A DNA stretch of 37,649 bases, taken from positions 1 to 37,649 of the forward strand of contig NZ_RHPP01000024.1 in the NCBI RefSeq assembly GCF_003935715.1, written 5' to 3'. Of this stretch, positions 15,593 to 23,746 are shown piece after piece. A program made the translations under genes and the position numbers. Position 1 is the first letter of the stretch. Each line of letters begins with the position of its first letter. Source of the stretch: Stenotrophomonas sp. 278. GTDB taxonomy: Bacteria > Pseudomonadota > Gammaproteobacteria > Xanthomonadales > Xanthomonadaceae. The notes below the pieces were generated by a model that did no database searches, was not told the DNA's origin, and was given only the letters and a program-made list of their open reading frames with translations.

Positions 15593-16333
15593 TCAAAACA
15601 TGTGCAATCCGCCGTTCACCGCGTAATCCGCGCCGGTCACATACGCCGCATCATCCGACGCCAACCACGCGCAAAGACTGGCCACTTCCTCCGGCTTGCC
15701 CAACCGGCGGATCGGCACCGACCCGGCCAGGCGGTCCAGCACATCCGGCGGGAAGCTGCTGATTGACTGGCTGGCGATGTAGCCGGGCGAGATGGTGTTC
15801 ACGGTCACCCCGCGCGTGGCCACTTCGTTGGCCAGTGCACGACTGAAGCCATGCATGGCCGCCTTCGCGGTAGCGAAGTTGACCTGCCCGATCTGGCCCT
15901 TGTGCGCACTGACCGAACCGATGTTCACGATGCGTCCCCAGCCACGCGCGGTCATGCCGTCGATCACCTGTTTGGTGATGTTGAACAACGCATGCAGGTT
16001 CGAGCCCATCACCGCGTTCCAGTCGTCCTGGCTCATCTGCCGGAACAGCACATCGCGGCTGCCGCCGGCGTTGTTCACCAACACATCGATCTCGCCGACT
16101 TCGGCCTTGACCTTGGTGAAGGCTGCCACGGTGGACTGCCAGTCGGCCGCGTTGCCTTCGGAGGCGATGAAATCAAAGCCCAGTTCACGCTGCTCGCGCA
16201 GCCAGGCGGCTTTGCGCGGCGAATTTGGTGCACAACCCGCCACGACGGTGTGGCCGTTGCGGGCCAGCTTCTGGCAGATGGCGGTGCCCACACTGCCCAT
16301 GCCACTGGTTACATATGCGATGCGAAGCGTCAT
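15593..16333 (-). CDS. phbB: Acetoacetyl-CoA reductase (PhbB) paralogue with altered SDR active site
   Basis: This 246-residue short-chain dehydrogenase is close in sequence to PhaB/PhbB, the NADPH-dependent acetoacetyl-CoA reductase of polyhydroxybutyrate synthesis. Matching stretches are VLVNNAG, FNITKQVIDGMTARGWGRIVNIGSV, MHGFSRALANEVATRGVTVNTISPGYIAS and VTGADYAVNGGLHM. Key sites deviate. The YxxxK catalytic pair reads NFATAK (Phe153, Lys157), and the cofactor loop TGxxxGxG reads TSGMGSVG, with two glycines replaced by serine. The catalytic Ser140 and Asn112 are kept. It may be inactive, altered in reaction, or a regulator. It is the last gene in a probable operon behind the porin and the CitMHS transporter. 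Confidence 0.8.
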   Translation of the reverse strand: MTLRIAYVTSGMGSVGTAICQKLARNGHTVVAGCAPNSPRKAAWLREQRELGFDFIASEGNAADWQSTVAAFTKVKAEVGEIDVLVNNAGGSRDVLFRQMSQDDWNAVMGSNLHALFNITKQVIDGMTARGWGRIVNIGSVSAHKGQIGQVNFATAKAAMHGFSRALANEVATRGVTVNTISPGYIASQSISSFPPDVLDRLAGSVPIRRLGKPEEVASLCAWLASDDAAYVTGADYAVNGGLHMF

Positions 16334-16352
16334 GAATTTCTCCTGTCAGCAA

Positions 16353-17681
16353 TCAGGAAGCAAAGGGATACAGGCCGCAGATCAGGCTGCCGACCATCAG
16401 CACCAGCGACACCATCACCGCCCACTTCAGGGTGAACTTCTGGTGGTCGGCAAAATCCACCTTGGCCAAGCCGACCAGCAGGTAGGTCGAAGGCACCAGC
16501 GGGCTGAGCAGATGCACCGGCTGACCGGCCAGCGAGGCGCGTGCCATTTCCACCGGAGTGATGCCGTAGTTGCCGGCCGCTTCGGACAGGATCGGCAGCA
16601 CGCCGAAGTAGAACGCGTCGTTGGACATGAAGAAGGTGAATGGCATCGAGGCAATTGCGGTGATCACCGCGAGGTACGGGCCCCAGGCATCCGGAATCAC
16701 CGCCAGGAAGCTGCGTGACATGGCTTCAACCATGCCGGTGTTGTTGAGGATGCCGGTGAAAATGCCGGCGGCGAAGATCAGCGACACCACCGACAGCACG
16801 TTGCCGGCGTGGTTGACCACGCGGCGGCGCTGCTCGGCCAGGTTCGGGTAGTTGATCACCAGTGCAATCGCGAAGCCGACCATGAACAGCACCGGCATGG
16901 GCAGCACACCCATCACCAGCGCCACCATCAGCGCCAGGGTCAGCGCGAAGTTCACCCACAGCAGCTTCGGCCGCTTGGTGTCCTCGGCGTCTTCCACGGT
17001 GGGCAGCGCGCCATCATCGGAAACGCTGGCGTCCATCCAGGTGCCACCGCTCGGCAGGGTGACCACGCCGAGGCGACGACGCTCCTTCAGGCCGAGGTAC
17101 CACGCCAGCAGCAGCACCGAGGCGCAGGCCAGCACCATCGCCGGAATCAGCGGCACGAACACATCGGCAGGGTCCACGTGCAGCGCGGTGGCCGCACGTG
17201 CGGTGGGGCCGCCCCACGGCGTCAGGTTCATCACGCCGCCGGCCAGGATGGTCACGCAGGTCATGTTCAACGCGCTCATGCCCAGGCGCTGGTACAGCGG
17301 CAGCATCGCCGACACCGTGATCATGTAGGTGGTGGAGCCGTCACCGTCCAGCGAGATCAGCATCGCCAGTGCGGCGGTACCGAGCACGATCTTCATCGGG
17401 TCGCCCTTGACCAGGCGCAGGATGATCCGCACCAGTGGGTCGAACAGGCCGGCGTCGATCATCACTCCGAAGTACAGGATGGCGAACATCAGCATCACGC
17501 CGGTCGGCGCGATCTTCTTGATGCCATCCAGCATCATTTCGTCCAGCCCGGTGGCAAAGCCGCCAATCAGGGCGAAGATGATCGGAATGGTGATCAGTGC
17601 CACCAGCGGCGACAGCCGTTTGCTCATGATCAAATACATGAACGTAATGACCATGCCAAAGCCGAGGATGCTGAGCATCAT
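16353..17681 (-). CDS. CitMHS-family citrate/divalent cation:H+ symporter
   Basis: This 442-residue inner-membrane protein has about 11-12 hydrophobic segments. The pattern fits the CitMHS group of the ion transporter superfamily, which takes up citrate complexed to Mg2+ or Ca2+ with protons. Supporting stretches are SPLVALITIPIIFALIGGF, LDGDGSTTYMITVSAMLPLY, GGVMNLTPWGGPTARAATAL, FAAGIFTGILNNTGMVEAM and SNDAFYFGVLPILSEAA. The long hydrophilic loop (about residues 200-240) is usual for the family. It lies 24 bp after the porin gene and 19 bp before the reductase gene. The porin upstream and the TctD/TctE-like regulators opposite suggest that the substrate is citrate or a related tricarboxylate. 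Confidence 0.85.
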   Translation of the reverse strand: MMLSILGFGMVITFMYLIMSKRLSPLVALITIPIIFALIGGFATGLDEMMLDGIKKIAPTGVMLMFAILYFGVMIDAGLFDPLVRIILRLVKGDPMKIVLGTAALAMLISLDGDGSTTYMITVSAMLPLYQRLGMSALNMTCVTILAGGVMNLTPWGGPTARAATALHVDPADVFVPLIPAMVLACASVLLLAWYLGLKERRRLGVVTLPSGGTWMDASVSDDGALPTVEDAEDTKRPKLLWVNFALTLALMVALVMGVLPMPVLFMVGFAIALVINYPNLAEQRRRVVNHAGNVLSVVSLIFAAGIFTGILNNTGMVEAMSRSFLAVIPDAWGPYLAVITAIASMPFTFFMSNDAFYFGVLPILSEAAGNYGITPVEMARASLAGQPVHLLSPLVPSTYLLVGLAKVDFADHQKFTLKWAVMVSLVLMVGSLICGLYPFAS

Positions 17682-17705
17682 CTGCGGACTCCTTGTTGCG
17701 TAGGG

Positions 17706-18887
17706 TTAGAAATCGAACTGCAGGCGGCCGGTGACCGCGCGGGTGTGGTCAACCGTGGTGCCCGCAAGCCGGTCGCGGTTACGGCTGTTAATCAGGTTCA
17801 ACATGAAGCGCAGGTTCGGGCGCATGTACCAGTTGCCGCCCAGGGTCCACGCCTCGGTGCGGCCGTCGCGCAGGTCCGGCTGGCCGATCAGGTGCTGGTC
17901 GCCGCGCATCTGGTCGTAACGCAGTGCAAGTTCGAAGGCACCGGCCTTGTGCTGGATGTTCTTCACCCGGGCAAAGCGCCCGGTCTTCTTGTCGTACGCG
18001 CGCGATTCGCCGGTGACGAACCAGCTGAGCATGCCGTAGCCGGCCAGCACCTTGCCGCGCTGCATGCCGTCGTCGAAGGTGGCCCCGCTGAACTCGCCCT
18101 GCCAGGACAGAGGCCCGCGTACCTGCGCGTATTCCATCGACCACTTGTTGACGTCGGTGTCGCGACCGGCCGAAAAGTCGACCAGGGTCAGGCGGCTGTT
18201 GTCGCTCAGGTGCCCGGCCGGGCGCGGGCGGATCTTCAAGCCCGGCACGCCATTCGCGCCCGGGTTGTCGTAGCGCTCGTGCGCCAGCGACAGGCCCAGG
18301 TGCAGCACGTCGCCGGCTGTAGCGCCCGGAGCCCAGGTCACGCGGCCACCGGCGGCGCGGCCCTTCACCTGCCAGGCGTCAATGCTTTCCAGGCTGTACG
18401 CACTGGCGGCCCAGGTCATGTCGTTGCGTGCGGCCTGCCAGGACGCACCCAGCCGGTACAGCGGAGCCAGGGTGGTGCCGGCGTTGCCGCGTTCCAGGAA
18501 GCTGCCGTAGTTGGAACCGGTGCGGTCGTCCAGCGAGAAGTACTGCTTGAACTGTCCCAGAGTGAGCTTGCCGCCGCTGAAGTCGCGGCTCACATAGACG
18601 TCTTTGGCCTCTACGCGGTCGCCGGAGAAGTCGGCTTCCAACTTGTAGTCGACCACGAAGAACTTGCCGGACATATCCAGCCAGGCACGGCGGATCTCGG
18701 TGTCGTCCTTGTTCGGAGTGCCGCGGTTGTCGTTGTCGAAGTCGGCAAAATCCAGATGCAGGCGGCCGCCAAACGTAGCGGTCACCGGGCGTTCGTCATT
18801 GCCCGGTTCGGCGGCCCACAGCGGGGCCATGGGAATCATCAGAGTGCAGGCGGCCAGCCCGCGCCAGCGCAGGAAATCAAGAGACAT
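17706..18887 (-). CDS. OprO/OprP-type outer-membrane porin
   Basis: This 393-residue protein reads from the ATG at 18887, which has GGGAGGG 3-4 nt upstream and gives a signal peptide (MSLDFLRWRGLAACTLMIPMAPLWAA). The mature protein looks like the phosphate-selective porin O/P family: GGRLHLDFADFDND, EIRRAWLDMSGKFFVVDYKLEADFSG, KLTLGQFKQYFSLDD, VLHLGLSLAHERYD, ALRYDQMRG, and a closing strand ending in a terminal Phe (GRLQFDF). Despite the family name, many members transport other anions. As first gene of an operon with a CitMHS transporter, it most likely lets citrate or similar acids cross the outer membrane. The 173-bp divergent gap to the response regulator gene should hold the controlled promoters. 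Confidence 0.85.
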   Translation of the reverse strand: MSLDFLRWRGLAACTLMIPMAPLWAAEPGNDERPVTATFGGRLHLDFADFDNDNRGTPNKDDTEIRRAWLDMSGKFFVVDYKLEADFSGDRVEAKDVYVSRDFSGGKLTLGQFKQYFSLDDRTGSNYGSFLERGNAGTTLAPLYRLGASWQAARNDMTWAASAYSLESIDAWQVKGRAAGGRVTWAPGATAGDVLHLGLSLAHERYDNPGANGVPGLKIRPRPAGHLSDNSRLTLVDFSAGRDTDVNKWSMEYAQVRGPLSWQGEFSGATFDDGMQRGKVLAGYGMLSWFVTGESRAYDKKTGRFARVKNIQHKAGAFELALRYDQMRGDQHLIGQPDLRDGRTEAWTLGGNWYMRPNLRFMLNLINSRNRDRLAGTTVDHTRAVTGRLQFDF

Positions 18888-19060
18888 GCACCCTCCCAGG
18901 TACGTTGTAGGTCGAAACATCCGCACCGTGGGGGAGGTGGGATGGCGCAGCCTAGTGCCCGGAAGCTGTCATCCACCTGTCAGCCATTGTTGCGCCGCAA
19001 CGTAACCACGGAGGGCCCGCTACGCGCTAGCATCTGGGCACCTTTGAACGTGTGTGGCCG

Positions 19061-19750
19061 ATGCGCATCCTGCTGGTGGAAGACAACCCGGACCTGGCCG
19101 ACGCCATCGTCCGCCGCATGCGCCGCAGCGGCCATGCGGTGGACTGGCAGAACGACGGTCTGGCCGCCGCCAGCGTGCTGCGCTACCAGAGCTTCGACCT
19201 GGTGGTGCTGGACATCGGTCTGCCCAAGCTCGACGGTCTGCGCGTGCTGGCCGGCATGCGCGAGCGTGGCGATGCCACGCCGGTGCTGATGCTGACCGCG
19301 CGCGACGGCATTGAAGACCGCGTGCAGGCGCTGGACGTGGGCGCGGATGATTACCTGGGCAAGCCGTTCGACTTCCGCGAGTTCGAGGCGCGCTGTCGCG
19401 TGCTGCTGCGGCGCGCACGCGGGCAGGCCAGCGAAGTGGTGCAGATTGGCGGCTTCCAGTTTGACAACGCCTCGCACCGTGTATCGCTGGATGGCACGCC
19501 GATTGAACTGCCGAACCGTGAGTTCCGGCTGCTGGAGATCCTGATGGGTCGGCTGGGGCAGGTGGTCGGCAAGGACGAGATCGCCAACGGCCTGTTCGGT
19601 TTCGATGACGAAGCCGGTCCCAATGCGATCGAGCTCTACGTGGGTCGACTGCGCCGCAAGCTGGCCGATGCGCCGGTGCGCATTGTCACCGTGCGCGGCA
19701 GTGGATACATGCTGGAAGCGGCGGAAGAGGCGGGCGATGGCAGCCGCTGA
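19061..19750 (+). CDS. OmpR-family response regulator (TctD-like)
   Basis: This 229-residue protein reads from the ATG at 19061; a GTG three codons earlier is less likely. It has a receiver domain with the acidic pocket (EDN), phosphoacceptor Asp51 (VVLDIGLP), LTARD and Lys101 (YLGKPF). A winged-helix DNA-binding domain follows (IGGFQFDNASHRVSLDG, LPNREFRLLEILMGR, ELYVGRLRRKLADAPVRIVTVRGSGYML). It resembles TctD/QseB-type regulators. The histidine kinase gene overlaps its 3' end by 14 bp, and the porin - CitMHS operon lies divergently 173 bp away, so it probably switches on uptake when the acid is present. Confidence 0.88.
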   Translation: MRILLVEDNPDLADAIVRRMRRSGHAVDWQNDGLAAASVLRYQSFDLVVLDIGLPKLDGLRVLAGMRERGDATPVLMLTARDGIEDRVQALDVGADDYLGKPFDFREFEARCRVLLRRARGQASEVVQIGGFQFDNASHRVSLDGTPIELPNREFRLLEILMGRLGQVVGKDEIANGLFGFDDEAGPNAIELYVGRLRRKLADAPVRIVTVRGSGYMLEAAEEAGDGSR

Positions 19751-21119
19751 CGCCGCGCCCGGCTCGCTGCGGCGCACGCTCACCCTGTATCTGGGCGCGC
19801 TGCTGGCGGTGTTCGCGGTGGCGCTGTTGTTCGCCGCGCGTGACTACGGCCAGCGTGCTGCGAACCGCTCCTACGACCACCTGCTGGTGTCGTCAGCGCT
19901 TTCGATCATCGATTCGGTCGCGCTGGTGGAAGCGCAGTGGCAGGTGGACCTGCCATATGCCTCGCTGGACCTGCTGTCGATGGCTCCGGAAGACCGCGTG
20001 TTCTATCGCGTGTTCGACGCCCACAACCAGACCGTGACCGGCTACGAGGACCTGCCTGCACCACCGCGTGAACCGACGGATCTGCCGCAGCTGTTCGACG
20101 CCCAGTACAGCGGTGAAACCGTGCGCTTCGTGGTGGTATCGCGTCGCGTGTCTTCGCCGTCCACCCAGGTGGAGGTGCGCGTGCAGGTCGGCCAGACCCG
20201 GCGCGCACGCGAGGCCTTGGCGCAGGACATGGTCAACCGCTCATTGCTGGCGATCGGCGTGCTTTCGCTGCTGTCGCTCGCGCTGGTGGCCTTCGGTGTA
20301 CACCGTGCGTTCCGTCCGCTGGTGAAGGTTGAGCGCGAGCTGTCGCGCCGTGAGCCCTCCGACCTGAGCCCATTGGATGCGCGGGTTCCCCGCGAGATGG
20401 ACCAGATGGTGGCCGCGCTGAACCGCTTCATGGGCCGGCTGTCCAGCAGCAATGAAACCCTCCGTGCGTTCATGGCCGAGGCCGCCCATCAGATGCGCAC
20501 GCCCTTGGCCGCGTTGCGCGCGCAGGCGCAGCTGGCGCTGGACGACGACGACCCCGAGGACATGCGGCGCAGCCTCGTCGCCATCGAGCGCAACGCCACC
20601 CATATGAGCCGCCTGCTCAACCAGCTGCTCAGCGACGCCAGCGTCATTCACCGTTCCAACCTGCAGCGCTTCGCGCCGGTGGACCTGGTGGAAACCGTGC
20701 ACCAGGCCTTGCATGAAGCGCTGCCGCAGGCTGGCCCAGCCCCGCGCGTGCAGCTCGCGGTGGGCGTCACCGCCGCCAGCGTCAACGGTGATGCGCTGCT
20801 GCTGCGCGAAGCGATCAAGAACCTGATCGACAACGCGCTCAAGTACGGCGGTCCCGGCGACCTGCAGGTTGCGCTCACTGCCGACCGCAAGTGCTTCGTG
20901 CTCACCATTGCCGACCACGGTCCCGGCATTGCGCCCGCCGATGCCGAGCGCGTGTTCGAGCGTTTTGCCCGTGGCGAGGGGGCTGCCGCAGGCGGGGCAG
21001 GGCTGGGCCTGGCCATCGTCAAACGCGTGGTGGACAGCCATGGCGGCCATATTGACCTCAGCAACCGGCCCGGCGGTGGGCTGGTCGCTACTTTGACACT
21101 GCCCGGACGGAACACATGA
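19737..21119 (+). CDS. Sensor histidine kinase (TctE-like)
   Basis: The protein has 460 residues from the ATG at 19737, with GAGG about 7 nt upstream. TM1 is at about 13-34, a periplasmic sensor domain (TctE N-terminal type) spans about 35-166, and TM2 is at about 169-188 (LLAIGVLSLLSLALVAFGV). A HAMP-like linker follows, then the HisKA box AEAAHQMRTPLAAL (His251) and the ATPase domain with IKNLIDNALKYG, ADHGPGIAP and GAGLGLAIVKRVV. All catalytic boxes look intact. It should phosphorylate the response regulator encoded just before it. Its end overlaps the start of the solute-binding protein gene by 4 bp (ATGA), so all three are co-translated. Confidence 0.9.
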   Translation: MAAADAAPGSLRRTLTLYLGALLAVFAVALLFAARDYGQRAANRSYDHLLVSSALSIIDSVALVEAQWQVDLPYASLDLLSMAPEDRVFYRVFDAHNQTVTGYEDLPAPPREPTDLPQLFDAQYSGETVRFVVVSRRVSSPSTQVEVRVQVGQTRRAREALAQDMVNRSLLAIGVLSLLSLALVAFGVHRAFRPLVKVERELSRREPSDLSPLDARVPREMDQMVAALNRFMGRLSSSNETLRAFMAEAAHQMRTPLAALRAQAQLALDDDDPEDMRRSLVAIERNATHMSRLLNQLLSDASVIHRSNLQRFAPVDLVETVHQALHEALPQAGPAPRVQLAVGVTAASVNGDALLLREAIKNLIDNALKYGGPGDLQVALTADRKCFVLTIADHGPGIAPADAERVFERFARGEGAAAGGAGLGLAIVKRVVDSHGGHIDLSNRPGGGLVATLTLPGRNT

Positions 21120-22174
21120 AGGCGCTGATTTCCCTGTTGCTGGCCCTCTGCACAGGCACCGCGTTGGCCGCGCCTGGTGACGTAGAGCGTTTCCCAGCCA
21201 AAGGCCCGGCGCTGTCACAGCTGCGCATCCACGGTTCCACCGACATCGAGGTGTTCGGCACCGTGATTGCTGATTACCAGCGCCTGTACCCCGGCACCGA
21301 GATCGTCTACGAAGACATCATCACCCAGGACATGTACGCGCGTTACTTGGACGAGCGCAATGGTCCTAACGGCCCGGACATGCTGATCAGCAGCGGCATG
21401 GACCTGCAGACCAAGCTGGTCAACGACGGCTACGCACTGGCCCACCGATCCGCGCAGACCGAAGCGCTGCCGGACTGGGCGCAGTGGCGGCATGAGGCCT
21501 TCGGCATCAGCTACGAGCCGGTGGCCATGGTCTACAACACCCGCCAGCTGCCGAAGGCGAGGGTGCCACACACGCGCCGGCAACTGCTGGAACTGCTGCG
21601 CGCCCCGGATGCCCCGCTGGCCGGCAGGGTCGGTACCTACGACGTGCAGCGCAGCAGCGTCGGCTATCTGCTGGCGACTCAAGACACCCAGCGCGGCAGC
21701 ATGGCCGGCGCGTTGCTGGGCGCGCTGGGCGACAACCAGGTCGAGTTGGAAGAACGCACCGGCGTACTGCTGGACGCGGTAAGCAGCGGTCGCCTGTCAC
21801 TGGTGTACAACGTCCTCGGCTCCTACGCCCAGGCCCGCATTGATGCCGGCGAGCCGCTGGGCATCATCGAGCCCGAGGACTACACCCTCGTGGTGCTGCG
21901 CACCGCGATCATCCCACGCAGCAGCCGCCACCCGGACGAAGCCCGCCGCTTCCTTGATTACCTGTTGTCGCCACGCGGCCAGCAGGTGCTGTCCCGTGAA
22001 GCCCGCCTGATGCCGATCCTCTCCGGCCAACGCCCGCAGCAACCCGGCGGCACCCCCGAGCGCAGCTACCGCCCGATCCAGCTAGGCCCCGGCCTGCTGA
22101 TCTACCTCGACGCCCTCAAGCGCCGCCAGTTCCTCGACGCCTGGCGCGGCAGCATGCTCCCCCCGAACCCGTAA
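21116..22174 (+). CDS. Periplasmic ABC-type solute-binding protein without a permease
   Basis: This 352-residue protein has a signal peptide (MKALISLLLALCTGTALA) and a type 2 periplasmic-binding fold of the iron(III)/sulfate-like class: LRIHGSTDIEVFGTVIADYQRLYPG, PDMLISSGMDLQTKLV, SYEPVAMVYNTRQL, SLVYNVLGSYAQARI and ARRFLDYLLSPRGQQVLS. There is no ABC permease or ATPase gene nearby. The 4-bp overlap with the kinase gene argues that it serves signalling, handing a ligand to the periplasmic domain of the kinase, rather than transport. The ligand is unknown; citrate or another carboxylate is an inference from the neighbouring transporter. Confidence 0.85.
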   Translation: MKALISLLLALCTGTALAAPGDVERFPAKGPALSQLRIHGSTDIEVFGTVIADYQRLYPGTEIVYEDIITQDMYARYLDERNGPNGPDMLISSGMDLQTKLVNDGYALAHRSAQTEALPDWAQWRHEAFGISYEPVAMVYNTRQLPKARVPHTRRQLLELLRAPDAPLAGRVGTYDVQRSSVGYLLATQDTQRGSMAGALLGALGDNQVELEERTGVLLDAVSSGRLSLVYNVLGSYAQARIDAGEPLGIIEPEDYTLVVLRTAIIPRSSRHPDEARRFLDYLLSPRGQQVLSREARLMPILSGQRPQQPGGTPERSYRPIQLGPGLLIYLDALKRRQFLDAWRGSMLPPNP

Positions 22175-22207
22175 TCCGCTTAGGAGAGTGATGGGTGGAC
22201 GGCTTTG

Positions 22208-22267
22208 GTAGCGTCGGTCGCAAGACGACGGCCGATAACGCACATCGGCCCTTTAACGCATGACCCC
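22208..22267 (+). repeat. 58-bp GTAG repeat family, copy A
   Basis: This is one of three same-strand copies (see 23057 and 23694). It starts GTAGCGTCGGTCGCAAGACG, contains the stem GCCGAT/ATCGGC with a 7-nt loop, and ends with TTTAACGCATGACCCC. The stem ends and flanks are conserved while the loop differs between copies. Copies A and B flank the LuxR-type regulator gene. Confidence 0.75.
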
Positions 22268-22330
22268 AAAACGAATCCGCGCTTCTACCCGGCGGCAACC
22301 CAAATTCCCCCATCCCCGTACAATCCCCCC

Positions 22331-22984
22331 ATGGATGCCCTGACCCTGCTAGTCGCCGACGACCACCCGCTCCTCCGCGCCGCCGTCGTCCACTCCCTGC
22401 ACCAATCGCTCCCCGGTGCCAAGGTCATCGAAGTCGCCAGCGCCTCCGCCCTCGAAACCGCCCTCGACCAGAACCCCGAGATCGAGCTCGTCCTGCTCGA
22501 CCTCACCATGCCCGGCGCACGCGGCTTCTCCTCCCTGCTGCACGTACGCGGCTCCCACCCGGACATCCCGGTCGTCATCGTCTCCTCCAACGACCACCCC
22601 CGCGTCATCCGCCGCGCCCAGCAGTTCGGTGCCGCCGGCTTCATCCCCAAATCCGCCCCGGCCGAAACCATCGGCCAGGCCGTAGAAGCCGTCTTGGACG
22701 GCGGCCTGTGGTTCCCTGCCATGGCCCCGGAACGCAGCGAATCCGACGCCCTGCTCGCCGCACGCCTCGCCCAGCTCACCCCGCAGCAGTTCCGCGTGCT
22801 GCTCTGCCTGGCCGACGGCCTGCTCAACAAACAAATCGCCTACGAGCTGGGGCTGGCTGAAAACACGGTCAAGGTGCACGTCACGGCCATCCTCAAGAAG
22901 CTTGAATGCCACAGCCGCACCCAGGCCGCCGTTCTGGTCAAGGCGCTGGAGCCGGAAGGCGATGCAGGCGCGGACTTGACCTGA
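22331..22984 (+). CDS. LuxR/NarL-family response regulator (ErdR/CrbR-like)
   Basis: The protein has 217 residues from the ATG at 22331; in-frame codons further upstream fall inside the repeat. The receiver has VADDHP, the phosphoacceptor Asp57 in LVLLDLTMPGARGFSSLL, VIVSSNDHP and Lys107 in GFIPKSAP. The C-terminal LuxR helix-turn-helix reads LTPQQFRVLLCLADGLLNKQIAYELGL...ENTVKVHVTAILKKL...SRTQAAVLV. The receiver, the LLNKQIAYEL stretch and the total length resemble ErdR/CrbR regulators of acetate and other carbon use in pseudomonads and vibrios. There is no kinase directly adjacent. The nearest is the hybrid kinase at 25976, convergent across the accessory strip, and it is the best partner candidate. 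Confidence 0.88.
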   Translation: MDALTLLVADDHPLLRAAVVHSLHQSLPGAKVIEVASASALETALDQNPEIELVLLDLTMPGARGFSSLLHVRGSHPDIPVVIVSSNDHPRVIRRAQQFGAAGFIPKSAPAETIGQAVEAVLDGGLWFPAMAPERSESDALLAARLAQLTPQQFRVLLCLADGLLNKQIAYELGLAENTVKVHVTAILKKLECHSRTQAAVLVKALEPEGDAGADLT

Positions 22985-23056
22985 CGCCGGGCACTACGAG
23001 GCAACCCACCGCGCCTGAACTCGACTCGCGCGTAGCCTCAACGCAGACATGGCCTG

Positions 23057-23116
23057 GTAGCGTCGGTCGCAAGACGACGGCCGATATCAACCATCGGCGC
23101 TATAACGCATGACCCC
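23057..23116 (+). repeat. 58-bp GTAG repeat family, copy B
   Basis: The first 30 bases match copy A, including GTAGCGTCGGTCGCAAGACG. The stem GCCGAT/ATCGGC has a different 7-base loop, and the end AACGCATGACCCC is the same. It lies 72 bp after the regulator stop and in the same orientation as copy A. Confidence 0.75.
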
Positions 23117-23125
23117 GTCCGAAGC

Positions 23126-23148
23126 GTAGTGACGGGCCATGCCCGTCA
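23126..23148 (+). repeat. GTAG (SMAG-type) REP palindrome
   Basis: GTAGT is followed by GACGGGC-CAT-GCCCGTC. It touches the 3' end of the minus-strand hypothetical gene; the last two bases of that gene's TGA stop lie in the palindrome arm. Confidence 0.8.
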
Positions 23149-23595
23149 ATGCCGTCCCGGTTCCACGTCCTCTCCGCAGTACCCTGGCTCCTCGCCATTC
23201 CATACCGCGCGGGCGTGCACCAGCTCCTCACGTCGCTCACCTGACGCCCCCACACGCCCGCTCAGCCAAACAGCGACAAGCCCCTCGTCGCGAACCTCCA
23301 GCGAAAGCACGTCGCCGGCGTTCTCCGAGTGCACAAACATCCGAGGCCCACTCGCCCTGACCTTCAGAAGCTCAGGAACTCCTGCCTCGCCCTCATACGG
23401 CTGCATCAGCACGTAGGTCACATCACCCGAGCGCGTGAATGAAAGCTCCAGTCCAAGCAGGTCCAGGCTGTCACGATGCACGCATACACTGGAGTACGTC
23501 CCACTGAGCGTGGGTGGCCGTTCATCAGGAACAGCCATCGCGGCGGCGACAGGCGCGATCGCCAATAGTGCCGAAAGCAAAGCAGCGCTTACCAT
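23146..23595 (-). CDS. Secreted hypothetical protein
   Basis: This 149-residue protein is preceded by an AGGA ribosome-binding site, with a signal peptide (MVSAALLSALLAIAPVAAAMA). The mature part has alternating beta-like stretches (LSGTYSSVCVHRD, DLLGLELSFTRSGDVTYVLMQPYEG, LLKVRASGPRMFVHSENAGDVLSLEVRDEGLVAVWLSG) and two cysteines (in SSVCVH and GYCGED) that could form a disulfide in the periplasm. I do not recognise a family. Its stop codon is formed at the edge of a REP palindrome, so the present C-terminus may not be the ancestral one. It sits between 58-bp repeat copies B and C. Confidence 0.6.
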   Translation of the reverse strand: MVSAALLSALLAIAPVAAAMAVPDERPPTLSGTYSSVCVHRDSLDLLGLELSFTRSGDVTYVLMQPYEGEAGVPELLKVRASGPRMFVHSENAGDVLSLEVRDEGLVAVWLSGRVGASGERREELVHARAVWNGEEPGYCGEDVEPGRH

Positions 23596-23693
23596 TGATC
23601 CTGCCTCGATGGTTAGTCAGTCACTTTCCAAATACGCCCGGCAAACGGGCGCGTGCATGATCACTCTACCCTCTAAAGCGCACTCATGCCCCG

Positions 23694-23746
23694 GTAGCGT
23701 CGGTCGAAAGACGACGGCCGATACGACCTGTCGGTCCTTTAACGCA
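23694..23746 (+). repeat. 58-bp GTAG repeat family, copy C (more diverged)
   Basis: This copy starts GTAGCGTCGGTCGAAAGACG, has the weaker stem GCCGAT/TGTCGGT, and then reads TCCTTTAACGCA. The shared end ATGACCCC is lost, so the copy looks older than A and B. Confidence 0.65.
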
